Part shown: positions 1 to 8,539 of the stretch, one piece after another
Numbering within the stretch: position 1 is the stretch's first letter
Layout: the number at the start of each line of letters is the position of its first letter
Assembly (NCBI GenBank): GCA_033852165.1
Contig: JAWSUZ010000030.1
Location: 1 to 64,000, forward strand
Length of the DNA stretch: 64,000 nt
Direction: 5' to 3'
Source: Agarilytica sp033852165
GTDB taxonomy: Bacteria; Pseudomonadota; Gammaproteobacteria; Pseudomonadales; Cellvibrionaceae
Made by a program: the position numbers and the translations under genes
Notes under the pieces: generated by a model
The model's input: the letters and a program-made list of their open reading frames with translations, nothing else
What the model was told of the DNA's origin: nothing
Databases searched by the model: none

Positions 1-815
1 TTTGGAGTCGCATCAACCACATTGGTATTGGCTATTAAGGTGGTGATATCGGCATACACGTCTTCGACGGTGTTGTTGTCGGCAATCTCGACAAGGTACT
101 GGCGAAGGGCTGGAATACACCCGACCACTTGGCCGCCCACTTCGGTCAAAATCGCATTGATTTCACTGAGTTCAGGGGCAACAGAATCTGAAAGCGTTAA
201 GAGGAGTTCGTCACTGAAAATATAGGAGTTCGTCGCATCATCAAACACGGCTTTAGATGGATTGGATGGACGGGCAATGGGCGGGCATCCGCTGATCCAA
301 AAACTGCCCATACCGGAATATAGGGTCTCGTTATCTTTATCGGCGCGGACACGGTAAAAGCGTTCTTCTGAAGACACGCTATCGATGGAGACAGAGCCGG
401 AATACGTTCGATCGCCTCGATAAGTATCTCCATCGGTTCCATCGTCTTTTAATTGAGTAACGGCTGAGCGCACAAGGTTACCGTCGTTATCGATCTCATC
501 CATGGTGAGTTGTTCGGGGTAAAACGTGCCGCTGACCACAGCTAAGAACTGAACCTTGGTGGCACTAGTCGAGGGAGGAATTACGATTGGGTTACTCGTC
601 GGAGCACCCAGTTCGAGTGTGAGTATCGGCGCTACGGTTGGCTTAGGAGGTTCTGGAATATCCGTGGGGGTTGGCGTTGGAGTTGACGCAACCGGCGTGG
701 CTGTTACTACTGGGTCACGACCCCCACCGCCGCCTCCACCACAGGCATAAATACCTGCAATGAGAACACTAATAAGGCTCAGTCGAGAAAAGGAACGCAG
801 GCGTGCGAGATCCAT
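1..815 (-). CDS. Exported lipoprotein, N-terminal part (possible S8 protease propeptide)
   Basis: The frame is open from an ATG at 815 to the left edge, so about 271 residues of a longer protein are visible. It starts with a short basic segment, a hydrophobic stretch and a lipobox ending in Cys (GIYACGGGGGGG), followed by a Pro/Thr-rich linker, which is typical of an outer-membrane lipoprotein. Residues about 75-170 look like a beta-rich domain. The end of the visible part (SEINAILTEVGGQVVGC, then YLVEI) resembles the propeptide found before some subtilisin-like (S8) catalytic domains; that is an inference, because the catalytic region lies outside the window. The gene is divergent from cheD across a 648 bp gap. 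Confidence 0.72.
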   Translation of the reverse strand, partial: MDLARLRSFSRLSLISVLIAGIYACGGGGGGGRDPVVTATPVASTPTPTPTDIPEPPKPTVAPILTLELGAPTSNPIVIPPSTSATKVQFLAVVSGTFYPEQLTMDEIDNDGNLVRSAVTQLKDDGTDGDTYRGDRTYSGSVSIDSVSSEERFYRVRADKDNETLYSGMGSFWISGCPPIARPSNPSKAVFDDATNSYIFSDELLLTLSDSVAPELSEINAILTEVGGQVVGCIPALRQYLVEIADNNTVEDVYADITTLIANTNVVDATP

Positions 816-1463
816 GATGAACAACTCCAGTTACGAAATAAAAGAGGTGCCTTCTTTTGCCAAATAAAATAGGAGTCAACAAGTACAGGCCTATCGCCGA
901 ATGCTCGACAATAACGTTTGAAGCCATGAGGGGAAAATTTTGGAGCAATCCCTTGTATTCTTTTTGAAGTTCCTAAGTTTGCACAATAATCAGACAGGAG
1001 CGCATTTTAGACATCTCGCCCACAAAAAGACGAGACATACGTCACATTAATGCCTGAGAAGACTTTCCTCAATCGGTAGATGGATAAAGTAAAAATAAAG
1101 TAACGGTTCAATTTTCGTTCAAAACCACAAAGCAAGGACAATGCCCTTTCAGCTGAGACTTTAGACGGACAAAATAAAACCCTAACTTGTTACAAAACAC
1201 GTTAATAGGGGATTAAAGATTAATGGAGCTTAATCCTAATATCCTTTCTTCCAGCTTTTATTTGTTTGTTCTAACAAAGTTAATACAGCTTGAGAGGTTG
1301 TAACGCGTGAATCATGCTGCACTACAGCCATTAAGATTATGATAAACGTCACATAAATTACTTTTCGTCTAGTAAATCCTTCCGCACGCCACTGAACATA
1401 GTTTCCACTACTAACCTATACTCAAACTCACTAAGTACTGTTCTAATTTTAAAGCGGGTAGCT
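816..1463. other. Intergenic region between lipoprotein gene and cheD
   Basis: This AT-rich 648 bp stretch separates two divergent genes and must hold both promoters. I see no credible coding sequence. A 7 bp inverted repeat (GGATTAA at 1210-1216, TTAATCC at 1230-1236) is present, but I cannot assign it a role. Confidence 0.5.
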
Positions 1464-2093
1464 ATGATCCCCGATAAAACCGCATGTTTCGATGGCTTTG
1501 AGAATATTCCGCGTAGGTGGAATACGTCTCTCGGTAAGTACGTTGCGAATGTGGTTCCCGGTGAGTTTTATGTGACGATGGAAGATGAGGGCGTGACAAC
1601 CATCCTGGGGTCGTGTGTGTCTTGCTGTATTCGCGATAGAAACACAGGCATTGGCGGTTTAAATCACTTTATGTTGCCAGCGACCAATGAAAAACAAGAG
1701 ATCGCGGGGTGCGTCAGTAACATTGGTAAAGCCGGTGATTGGGCGATGGAATTTTTGATTAATGCTATTTTGCTGAACGGCGGAAATCGAGAAGATTTAG
1801 AGGTTAAGGTGTTCGGTGGGGCTCAAATGATTCCGGGACTCAAAAATGTCTCTATCGGTAAGCAGAATATCGAGTTCGTCAAAAGCTATTTGGAAAGAGA
1901 GCATCTCGAAGTATTATCGAGCGACTTAGGCGGCGACCCACCGCGCAAGATCATGTTTTTTCCTCAAACAGGTAAAGTGAAATTAAAACGGCTACCGCTT
2001 TCTAGCTCACAACAGATTCTTAGTGATGAGAATAAATACGGCGGTAGTTTGGTTACCCACGATTTGCAGTCTGGCTCCATAGACCTATTTTAG
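1464..2093 (+). CDS. cheD: Chemoreceptor glutamine deamidase CheD
   Basis: CheD deamidates (and can demethylate) glutamines of methyl-accepting chemotaxis proteins and interacts with CheC/CheY in chemotaxis adaptation in the cytoplasm. The hallmark motifs are present: LGSCVSCC with the catalytic Cys at residue 51, and GGLNHFMLP with the catalytic His at residue 68. The 17-residue Cys-His spacing is as in known CheD. Later conserved parts include KVFGGAQM (about residue 116) and GGDPPRKIMF (about 154). At 209 aa it is slightly longer than the usual 160-200 aa because of about 24 extra N-terminal residues. No other chemotaxis gene is next to it, so it is an orphan copy here. The start is the first ATG, with only a weak purine-rich site (GCGGG) upstream. 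Confidence 0.93.
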   Translation: MIPDKTACFDGFENIPRRWNTSLGKYVANVVPGEFYVTMEDEGVTTILGSCVSCCIRDRNTGIGGLNHFMLPATNEKQEIAGCVSNIGKAGDWAMEFLINAILLNGGNREDLEVKVFGGAQMIPGLKNVSIGKQNIEFVKSYLEREHLEVLSSDLGGDPPRKIMFFPQTGKVKLKRLPLSSSQQILSDENKYGGSLVTHDLQSGSIDLF

Positions 2094-2173
2094 TCGGCTT
2101 GCTATCACTGACTAGCAGACGTCTGAAGGCCTGTTTACTTAACCCACTCCGACACAGTAATACAGCTCCGTAT

Positions 2174-2212
2174 TTCCCGCTTCCCGCTTCCCGTACCCCG
2201 TACCCCGTACCC
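2174..2212. repeat. Heptamer tandem repeat (NNCCCGT family), copy A
   Basis: About 5.5 copies of a 7 bp unit lie between the convergent ends of cheD and the DUF3144 gene. The units are TTCCCGC x2, TTCCCGT x1 and ACCCCGT x2, then a partial unit. The constant core is CCCG(T/C) and the first two bases vary. The same consensus recurs at 16037-16127 and 61828-61856. Confidence 0.9.
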
Positions 2213-2217
2213 AAAAC

Positions 2218-2511
2218 CTACTCGTCTGCAGCCAAGTAAATTTTATAATTCTCAATATAGTCTTCCAAATTTTCGGCAAACCCTTTTTTAAATTCGCGAG
2301 ATACATCTTGAATTAACACGTCTTTATCTTCTTTAAGATCTTTTCGGCTTTCGGAACTGCCTGCGACATAATAAGCGGAAAATCGGGCTGCGGCATTCAT
2401 TATTGCCGCGGCAACGATTCCCTGATCGTGCTCGTCGGAATAGGTATTCGCGTGTTCGATAAATCCGTCAACAATATCCCAGTAAGCTTGATCTTTTTTT
2501 TCTGAAGTCAT
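2218..2511 (-). CDS. DUF3144 family protein
   Basis: This small acidic soluble protein of 97 aa has no signal peptide. The sequence FIEHANTYSDEH followed by an Ala-rich helix (AAAIMNAAARFSAYY) matches my knowledge of DUF3144, a proteobacterial family of unknown function. It is predicted to be all-helical. It lies convergent to cheD and just downstream, on the same strand, of the hydrolase gene with an 80 bp gap, so the two could be cotranscribed. The ATG follows a short AT-rich leader with no strong ribosome-binding site. Confidence 0.8.
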   Translation of the reverse strand: MTSEKKDQAYWDIVDGFIEHANTYSDEHDQGIVAAAIMNAAARFSAYYVAGSSESRKDLKEDKDVLIQDVSREFKKGFAENLEDYIENYKIYLAADE

Positions 2512-2591
2512 AATTAAAATTCTTTTTGTATGGATGCCAATCGACAGTTATTGTCGTTATTTGTTTTTATCACGAAAATATAGTCAGTAAT

Positions 2592-3390
2592 CTAATCTGA
2601 TATAAATCGGGTGATGAGTTTTGCAACGATTTCTGGTTTTTCTGCGTGTAACCAGTGGCCGGTATTACCCACGATTTTTAGTCCGCTTTTCGGAAACCGA
2701 CTCATGATATCGTCGCGGTTTTTCTCTGTAATATAGTCGGAATTTCCGCCTTTAATAAATAACATGTCATTCGGGAAAACACCTTCATCTGTATTTTCAC
2801 AGACTAAATTTTCATAGCCCTGATGCAAGGCCGGCAAATTCATTCGCCATGTAAATTTTCCAGAGGATTCTCGCACAATATTTTTTAAGAGGAAGCTGCG
2901 AACGGCTAACTCCGGTACAAAGGGCTCCATCACCGCATCGGCTTCTGATCGCGATTTAATGCTATCGATATCGACGGCTAATAAGCCTTTGAATACATCA
3001 TTGTGATGGGGAGGGTAGTGCGAGGGGGCTATATCCATGACAACGAGCTTATCGACAAGGGAAGATCGCAATAGCGCGAGTTCCATCGCCACTTTGCCAC
3101 CCAGGGAATGCCCTACAATATGGGCTTTAGTGAGGTTTCGTTCCGCCATCCATTCTGCAACCATCGAGGTCATCAAACCCAGATCAACTGGATCAACATG
3201 TGCAGAGCGGCCATGATTCGGGAGGTCGATTGAGTAAACGGTAAAATCAGAAGCCAGTAATCGAGCTATGCCACCAAGGTTCTCTAAGGAACCAAAGAGG
3301 CCGTGGATAAGAACAACCGGTACACCCTGGCCCTGCTTTTTGTAATGTAAGGGGATGAAACGTACTCCGAATTCTAGAGGCTTTTAACAT
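2592..3390 (-). CDS. YbfF-like alpha/beta hydrolase, frame interrupted near the N-terminus
   Basis: The protein is an alpha/beta-hydrolase of the YbfF/BioH-like esterase type. It shows the oxyanion-hole motif HGLFGS, the nucleophile elbow GHSLGG, and a C-terminal GNTGHWLHAEKP with the catalytic His. The homologous frame is open from 3383 but has no ATG, GTG or TTG before the core: the first in-frame TTG (3176) would delete the oxyanion loop. An ATG at 3388-3390 lies one base out of frame, with a run of four A directly after MetLeu. Removing one A gives M-L-K-P-L-E-F-G, a normal start for this family. So this is either a real single-base frameshift or a sequencing error. It lies upstream of DUF3144 on the same strand. 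Confidence 0.8.
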
Positions 3391-3535
3391 CTAGTTAGCG
3401 TTAGTTCCTGATTAGCGAGTTTCTAAACTTAGAGAGTGGCTAGCGATTCATTAGAGCTCGCACTTACTAAGTGCTAGTTCCCTCCTAGGGGATGTCTCTA
3501 GACGGGTAGACGGGCCTAAAACCAAACCTGCGTTA

Positions 3536-3871
3536 TTAAGCGTCTGAAGGACGGGGACCATTCTGAGGGACGGGAAAGTGAGCAATTTTATCACCGGACT
3601 TCACTTCTGAAACCTTCGCCGTACCTTCTTTTTCAACTTCATCGATACGGATGATATTGTTCATCGGAATAAAAGAGCGCTTTACACCGGCAAATTCGCT
3701 TTTCAGCCTTTCTTCGCTTGGATCGACCACCACCTGTGTACGCTCACCAAATACAAGCTCTTCAATTTCAACAAAACCGTACATTTCGCTTTGGTAGATA
3801 TTGCGAACAAACACTTCGTAAATCTCATTACGGTTGTAGAAAGTGACTTTGAATAAGGGGGTAATCGACAT
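3536..3871 (-). CDS. DUF1820 family protein
   Basis: This 111 aa cytoplasmic protein fits DUF1820, a gammaproteobacterial family of unknown function. It begins PLFKVTFYNRNEIYEV and contains MYGFVEIEELVFGE, an Sm-like or beta-barrel-type small fold by appearance. Its family length (about 105-115 aa) agrees. It is divergent from miaB with 165 bp between them, the common neighbourhood of this family in related bacteria. No function can be read from the sequence. Confidence 0.85.
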   Translation of the reverse strand: MSITPLFKVTFYNRNEIYEVFVRNIYQSEMYGFVEIEELVFGERTQVVVDPSEERLKSEFAGVKRSFIPMNNIIRIDEVEKEGTAKVSEVKSGDKIAHFPVPQNGPRPSDA

Positions 3872-4036
3872 AAACCTAATTTACCTGGCAATCTGCATGG
3901 CAGTGGCCATGCTGCTCTGCATCAGCAGAGTTGGTGGATAGAAGGGCCTATATTAGGCCACGGAACTCAAATTACAAGACAAGCTTACCATCCATAGCTA
4001 TAATGCGCGCTCATTTTTTAACCACACATTAGATTC

Positions 4037-5482
4037 ATGACCGACCTCATCGACGCCGTTCAGCTAGAAGCCGAAGCACCTCAGCCGAAAGGTGTAAAAG
4101 CAGGGATTCAAATATTGGGCACCAAAGGCGACCCTAGCCTGCCAACCAAGAAGCTATTCATTCAGACGCACGGCTGCCAAATGAACGAATATGACTCTGA
4201 TCGTATGCGCGATCTGCTTGGCGAGTCCCATAACATGGTGACGATCGATGACCCCGAGCAAGCCGATGTATTGCTCATCAACACTTGTTCTATCCGTGAA
4301 AAAGCTCAAGAGAAGCTCTTTCATCAGCTCGGTCGCTGGAAGCATTTAAAAGAGAGTAACCCTAACGTCATTATTGGTGTTGGTGGCTGCGTGGCCAGCC
4401 AAGAAGGTAAGGCGATCGCTAAACGCGCGCCCTTTGTCGATTTGATTTTTGGCCCTCAAACATTACACCGCCTACCGGAGATGATTGACAAGCCAAATGA
4501 TGACGGGTCCGTAGTCGTCGATATCAGCTTCCCTGAAATCGAGAAGTTTGATCGCTTACCCGCGCCAGAGGCCAATGGCGTCTCCGCGTTTGTTTCGATC
4601 ATGGAAGGCTGCTCAAAGTACTGCACCTTTTGTGTTGTGCCTTACACTCGCGGTGAAGAAGTTAGCCGCCCTGTGGACGATGTGCTGGAAGAAATAGCTC
4701 ACCTTGCCTCACAAGATGTGCGCGAAGTGAACTTGCTGGGCCAAAACGTGAACGCATTTCGTGGCGAAAGTACTGATGGCGAAATCGTTGATCTGGCAGA
4801 GTTGATTACCCTTGTGGCCGCTATCGAAGGCATTGACCGCATCCGCTTCACGACTTCTCATCCCGTCGAGTTCAGCGATAGTTTGATCGATGTGTATACG
4901 GAAGTCCCTGAGTTGGTTAGCCATGTTCATTTGCCGGTTCAAAGCGGGTCTGATCCTATTTTGAAGGCGATGAAACGTGGGCACACAACCCAAGAGTACA
5001 TTTCGAAGATTCGACGGTTACAGGAGAAACGCCCAGAAATCAGTCTCTCTTCTGATTTTATTATCGGTTTCCCTGGTGAAACTGAGGAAGACTTCGAAGC
5101 AACAATGAACCTTATTCAAACGATCGGCTTCGATCATTCGTTTAGTTTTATATACAGCCCGCGGCCAGGAACGCCTGCCGCGGATATGCCGGACGACACG
5201 GATGCGGCAACGAAAAAAGCGCGTTTGAAAATTTTACAGCAGCGCATTGTTCAGAATGCCGCGTCGATCAGCCGTAAAATGGTTGGCAATACTGAGCGCG
5301 TTTTGGTGTCGGGTTACAGCAAAAAAGACCCCGGCCAATTGTCGGGTCGAACGGAGAATAACCGGGTGGTGAACTTCACTTGCGATACTCCTGAGCTCAT
5401 CGGAAAGTTTGCTGACATACTCATTGAGGAAGCGCTTCCTAACTCGCTGCGCGGCACAATACTTGGATCGGAACTGGATTAG
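4037..5482 (+). CDS. miaB: tRNA-2-methylthio-N6-dimethylallyladenosine synthase MiaB
   Basis: MiaB is a radical-SAM methylthiotransferase that converts i6A37 to ms2i6A37 in tRNAs reading UNN codons. The N-terminal UPF0004 domain has the auxiliary-cluster cysteines in THGCQMNEYDS, NTCSIREKAQEK and GVGGCVASQ. The radical-SAM cluster is in GCSKYCTFCVVPYTRG. A C-terminal TRAM domain is expected around residues 410-475. Length (481 aa) includes about 35 extra N-terminal residues before KKLFIQTHGC. It is first in the miaB-phoH-ybeY-corC-lnt block, but a 480 bp gap with a repeat element separates it from phoH. Confidence 0.97.
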   Translation: MTDLIDAVQLEAEAPQPKGVKAGIQILGTKGDPSLPTKKLFIQTHGCQMNEYDSDRMRDLLGESHNMVTIDDPEQADVLLINTCSIREKAQEKLFHQLGRWKHLKESNPNVIIGVGGCVASQEGKAIAKRAPFVDLIFGPQTLHRLPEMIDKPNDDGSVVVDISFPEIEKFDRLPAPEANGVSAFVSIMEGCSKYCTFCVVPYTRGEEVSRPVDDVLEEIAHLASQDVREVNLLGQNVNAFRGESTDGEIVDLAELITLVAAIEGIDRIRFTTSHPVEFSDSLIDVYTEVPELVSHVHLPVQSGSDPILKAMKRGHTTQEYISKIRRLQEKRPEISLSSDFIIGFPGETEEDFEATMNLIQTIGFDHSFSFIYSPRPGTPAADMPDDTDAATKKARLKILQQRIVQNAASISRKMVGNTERVLVSGYSKKDPGQLSGRTENNRVVNFTCDTPELIGKFADILIEEALPNSLRGTILGSELD

Positions 5483-5512
5483 ATCGTATCGCAGGTGAAG
5501 ACTGCTTCATCT

Positions 5513-5825
5513 GTTTGAGAGGCTTTTCAAGACTCACCTTAAATACGTCCATATAGGCTCTGCACCGCCATTTTTCACTAGACGGGAAGTATTAGACCGC
5601 GCAAGGATAACTATTAGAGAAGACGTAGGTGTTAGGGCGAAGCATTAGCTCAGGAAGCGCGTAAGTAGAATAACGCAGGACAATTACCAGGATGTAATTG
5701 GTAGGGCGACTCAGGAGACAAAGCCGAGCCGTTATCGAGGAGATAAAGTCGCGCAGTTATCTAGGAAGCCAGAGCCGAGCATGCTGTCGCCCTGGCGGAG
5801 CAAGGTCTTGAAAAGCCTCTCAAAC
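5513..5825. mobile_element. MITE-like element with perfect 21 bp terminal inverted repeats
   Basis: The sequence at 5513-5533 (GTTTGAGAGGCTTTTCAAGA plus C) recurs as an exact reverse complement at 5805-5825. They enclose 271 bp of non-coding DNA. The interior (about 5640-5770) has a modular block, including AGGAAGCGCGTAAGTAGAAT and a small palindrome around ATTACnnnnnnGTAATTGG. The same block recurs in inverted orientation at about 62675-62800. No transposase is encoded. The element occupies the miaB-phoH gap and could affect transcription through the operon. Confidence 0.75.
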
Positions 5826-5989
5826 CGCTGCAGCTCAGTGCAGACAGCAAAACTCTTATTACTCGAAAGGATATGGAACTCAACCAACGCCATTAACCAA
5901 TTAAACCAGCCCCCTACTTTTCCCCTAATCCAGAATACGTTAGGCTGGTTGCCAATATCAATTTGTTACATAGAGGTTTAAAACCAAAC

Positions 5990-6991
5990 TTGAACACACC
6001 TTCAAACGAGCAGTCGTTGACCTTAGAACCGAACGACTCCCGTTACCTTGCAGCCCTTTGCGGCCAACTCGACAGTCACCTTAAGCAAATCGAAATGCGC
6101 TTTAAAGTGTCTATTCATCGACGCGCGAATTTGTTTACCTGTGTCGGTAATGCCGATAATTCACGTGCAGCACGAAAAGTTTTAACCCAGCTGTATGAAG
6201 AAATTCGTGGCGGCAAAGAAATTACGCCTGACGACGTACATTTATTCATCCAAGAAAACGCGATGGATTTAAGTCGCACAGAAACGGCTGAAGAAATAGA
6301 CAGCGCAATTGCTAAAGCTAGCATTATCAAAACGAAAAAGGTTTCGGTGAAGCCACGCGGCCAAAATCAGCAGAAGTATGTCGCTGAGATCCGTCGCCAC
6401 GATATAAATTTTGGTATTGGCCCAGCAGGCACAGGGAAAACTTACCTCGCCGTTGCTTGTGCCGTTGAGGCGCTATTACAAGATCAAATTGAGCGCATAT
6501 TATTGGTTCGGCCCGCCGTCGAAGCGGGTGAAAAACTCGGTTTTTTACCGGGTGATGTGGCTCAGAAAGTCGATCCCTATTTACGTCCGTTATACGACGC
6601 CCTCTACGAAATGATGGGCTTTGAAACCATCGGCAAACTCATAGAGCGTGGCATTATTGAAATCGCTCCATTGGCTTATATGCGTGGCCGCACGCTGAAC
6701 AACTCATTCATAATATTGGACGAAAGCCAAAATACCACACGAGAGCAAATGAAGATGTTCTTAACCCGTATCGGCTTTGGTTCCACTGCAGTTATTACCG
6801 GTGACCCATCTCAAATCGATTTACCTCGCGGCCAAGTATCGGGCCTTCGCCACTCTGTTGGCGTACTCGACGGCGTAGAAGGTGTGAGCTTTACCACCTT
6901 TAAGTCCCGCGATGTCGTCCGCCATCCGATTGTTCAACGCATTGTTGATGCGTATGAAAAATCAGAGGCTAATCAAAAGCCACAGCATTAA
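5990..6991 (+). CDS. ybeZ: PhoH-like ATPase (YbeZ)
   Basis: This is a PhoH-family P-loop ATPase that acts with YbeY in ribosome and rRNA quality control. Walker A is GPAGTGKTYLAV and Walker B is FIILDESQN; the family block RPAVEAGEKLGFLPGD is also present. An N-terminal KH-like segment precedes them. No ATG fits: the frame can start at TTG 5963 or TTG 5990. I prefer 5990 because AGAGG lies 13 bases upstream and the product begins MNTPSNEQSLTLEPNDS, like homologues. It is followed by ybeY after 3 bases, so translation is probably coupled. Confidence 0.92.
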   Translation: MNTPSNEQSLTLEPNDSRYLAALCGQLDSHLKQIEMRFKVSIHRRANLFTCVGNADNSRAARKVLTQLYEEIRGGKEITPDDVHLFIQENAMDLSRTETAEEIDSAIAKASIIKTKKVSVKPRGQNQQKYVAEIRRHDINFGIGPAGTGKTYLAVACAVEALLQDQIERILLVRPAVEAGEKLGFLPGDVAQKVDPYLRPLYDALYEMMGFETIGKLIERGIIEIAPLAYMRGRTLNNSFIILDESQNTTREQMKMFLTRIGFGSTAVITGDPSQIDLPRGQVSGLRHSVGVLDGVEGVSFTTFKSRDVVRHPIVQRIVDAYEKSEANQKPQH

Positions 6992-6994
6992 AAA

Positions 6995-7453
6995 ATGACT
7001 CAAATAGACATTCAAAATGCGAGCACCTGCGAGCCAATTCCCAGCGAAGACGCGTTCAAGCACTGGGTGATTGCAGCTCTTGAAGGCGCGGATACCGACC
7101 TCGATAAAGAACTCACCGTGCGTATCGTCGATGAGGAAGAGAGCCAGAGCTTAAACCTGCAGTATCGCGGTAAAGACAAGCCCACAAACGTGCTGTCCTT
7201 TCCCTGTGACCTTCCACCTGAAGTTGATATTCCCTTGCTTGGGGATTTAGTCATATGTGCGCAGATCGTCCAACGTGAAGCTGACGAGCAGAACAAACAA
7301 GTCACAAGCCATTGGGCACACATGGTGGTGCACGGTACACTGCATTTGCTAGGATTCGATCATATAGACGATTCCGAAGCGGAGCAGATGGAAAGTTTAG
7401 AAACGAATATCATCACGGCGATGGGATTTCCCGCGCCATACGAAGACCAATAG
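6995..7453 (+). CDS. ybeY: Endoribonuclease YbeY
   Basis: YbeY is a zinc-dependent single-strand endoribonuclease needed for 16S rRNA 3' end maturation and 70S quality control. The zinc-binding signature H-x3-H-x5-H is seen in HGTLHLLGFDH near residues 114-124. The upstream N-V-L-S-F-P motif is also conserved. The 152 aa length is typical. The gene starts 3 bases after phoH and ends 22 bases before corC, so all three look cotranscribed. Confidence 0.96.
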   Translation: MTQIDIQNASTCEPIPSEDAFKHWVIAALEGADTDLDKELTVRIVDEEESQSLNLQYRGKDKPTNVLSFPCDLPPEVDIPLLGDLVICAQIVQREADEQNKQVTSHWAHMVVHGTLHLLGFDHIDDSEAEQMESLETNIITAMGFPAPYEDQ

Positions 7454-7475
7454 CCTTAGGAGCTAATATCACCCC

Positions 7476-8348
7476 ATGCCAGCAGAACCTCCGAGTAGCA
7501 CGCGAATCGCGCCATCCAAAACCTGGATTGAGCGCATGTTTTCGGGCTTTGCCTCCGAACCCAAATCACGTGAAGAACTTCTCGACATTATTAAAGGTGC
7601 GGTCGACAATAAAGTCGTCGATATGGAAGCGCTCACCATTATTGAAGGCGCACTCGATGTTGCTCAACAACAAGTGCGTGAAATCATGGTGCCACGTTCT
7701 CAGATGGTGGTTATTAAGGAAGAAGAAACACCCCAGGAATTTTTACCCAAAGTTATCGAATCTGGCCACTCTCGCTTCCCCGTTATTGGCGAATCCAGCG
7801 ATGATGTAAAAGGTATTTTACTGGCTAAAGATCTACTGCCTTTAATCTTAGGAGGGGCTAATGACTTCTCTTTCGATGAAATATTACGTACTGCCAATAT
7901 CATCCCCGAAAGTAAACGCCTTAATGTTCTCCTTAAAGAGTTTAGGGAAAAACGTTACCACATGGCCATTGTAATTGATGAGTACGGGGGCATTTCTGGA
8001 CTTGTATCGATTGAGGACATTCTGGAAGAAATTGTTGGTGAAATCGAAGATGAAACGGATGATAACGAAGGTGAAGATTTTATTCGCCAAGTATCTGAAA
8101 ATGATTTTATTGTTAAAGCGCTCACTCGAATCGAAGATTTTAATGACTTCTTCAAGGCCAGCATTCCCGACGATGATTTCGACACCATCGGCGGTATCGT
8201 TATGCAGGCATTTGGCCATATGCCGGGGCGTAATGAATATATAGAAGTACACGATTTTTCATTTCGGGTTCTGTATTCGGACAGCCGAAAAATCCATTTA
8301 CTCCGCATTACAAAACTTGATAAAAAGAAAAAAAATACCGCGAAGTAA
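7476..8348 (+). CDS. corC: CorC/YbeX-type CBS-domain protein (Mg/Co efflux family)
   Basis: This is the short cytoplasmic form (290 aa) of the CorC/HlyC family, without the DUF21 membrane domain. A CBS pair runs from about residue 65 (VREIMVPRSQM) to about 190 (IDEYGGISGLVSIEDILEEIVGEI). A C-terminal CorC_HlyC domain follows (about 205-285; DFDTIGGIVMQAFGHMPGR). Family members are linked to magnesium/cobalt resistance and, as YbeX, to ribosome assembly. The conserved position between ybeY and lnt supports the assignment. Confidence 0.95.
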   Translation: MPAEPPSSTRIAPSKTWIERMFSGFASEPKSREELLDIIKGAVDNKVVDMEALTIIEGALDVAQQQVREIMVPRSQMVVIKEEETPQEFLPKVIESGHSRFPVIGESSDDVKGILLAKDLLPLILGGANDFSFDEILRTANIIPESKRLNVLLKEFREKRYHMAIVIDEYGGISGLVSIEDILEEIVGEIEDETDDNEGEDFIRQVSENDFIVKALTRIEDFNDFFKASIPDDDFDTIGGIVMQAFGHMPGRNEYIEVHDFSFRVLYSDSRKIHLLRITKLDKKKKNTAK

Positions 8349-8365
8349 ACACGTAAACCACACTG

Positions 8366-8508
8366 TAGGGCACCGCTAAAAATAGTGATTTTTTTGTGAG
8401 GGCAAGGAAGTACCGCACGCAGAACCGCAGCGTACATTAAGTACACGAGGTTTCGAGTACGGAACTGACGCCACCATCGCGAAAAAGTGCATTTTTAGTT
8501 ATGCCCGA
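8366..8508. repeat. Imperfect inverted-repeat element between corC and lnt
   Basis: The left end (TAGGGCACCGCTAAAAATAG) and the right end (reverse complement TCGGGCATAACTAAAAATGC) are imperfect terminal inverted repeats of about 30 bp. The interior has a GTAC-TTAAT-type palindrome at about 8433-8444 and is non-coding. I read it as a small dispersed intergenic element. It ends before the lnt ribosome-binding site, which argues against using the ATG at 8501 (inside the element) as the lnt start. Confidence 0.55.
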
Positions 8509-8539
8509 CATAAAGATTATATTTATCGAAGGTCACAGC

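Noticed and set aside
3370..3390. Programmed +1 frameshift in the hydrolase gene
   Set aside because: The site follows only two or three codons after the ATG and lacks the known stimulators, so an indel is simpler.
7955..8446. 163-codon minus-strand frame opposite corC
   Set aside because: corC is a clear family member on the plus strand; the opposite frame has no recognisable domain and is a by-product of codon bias.
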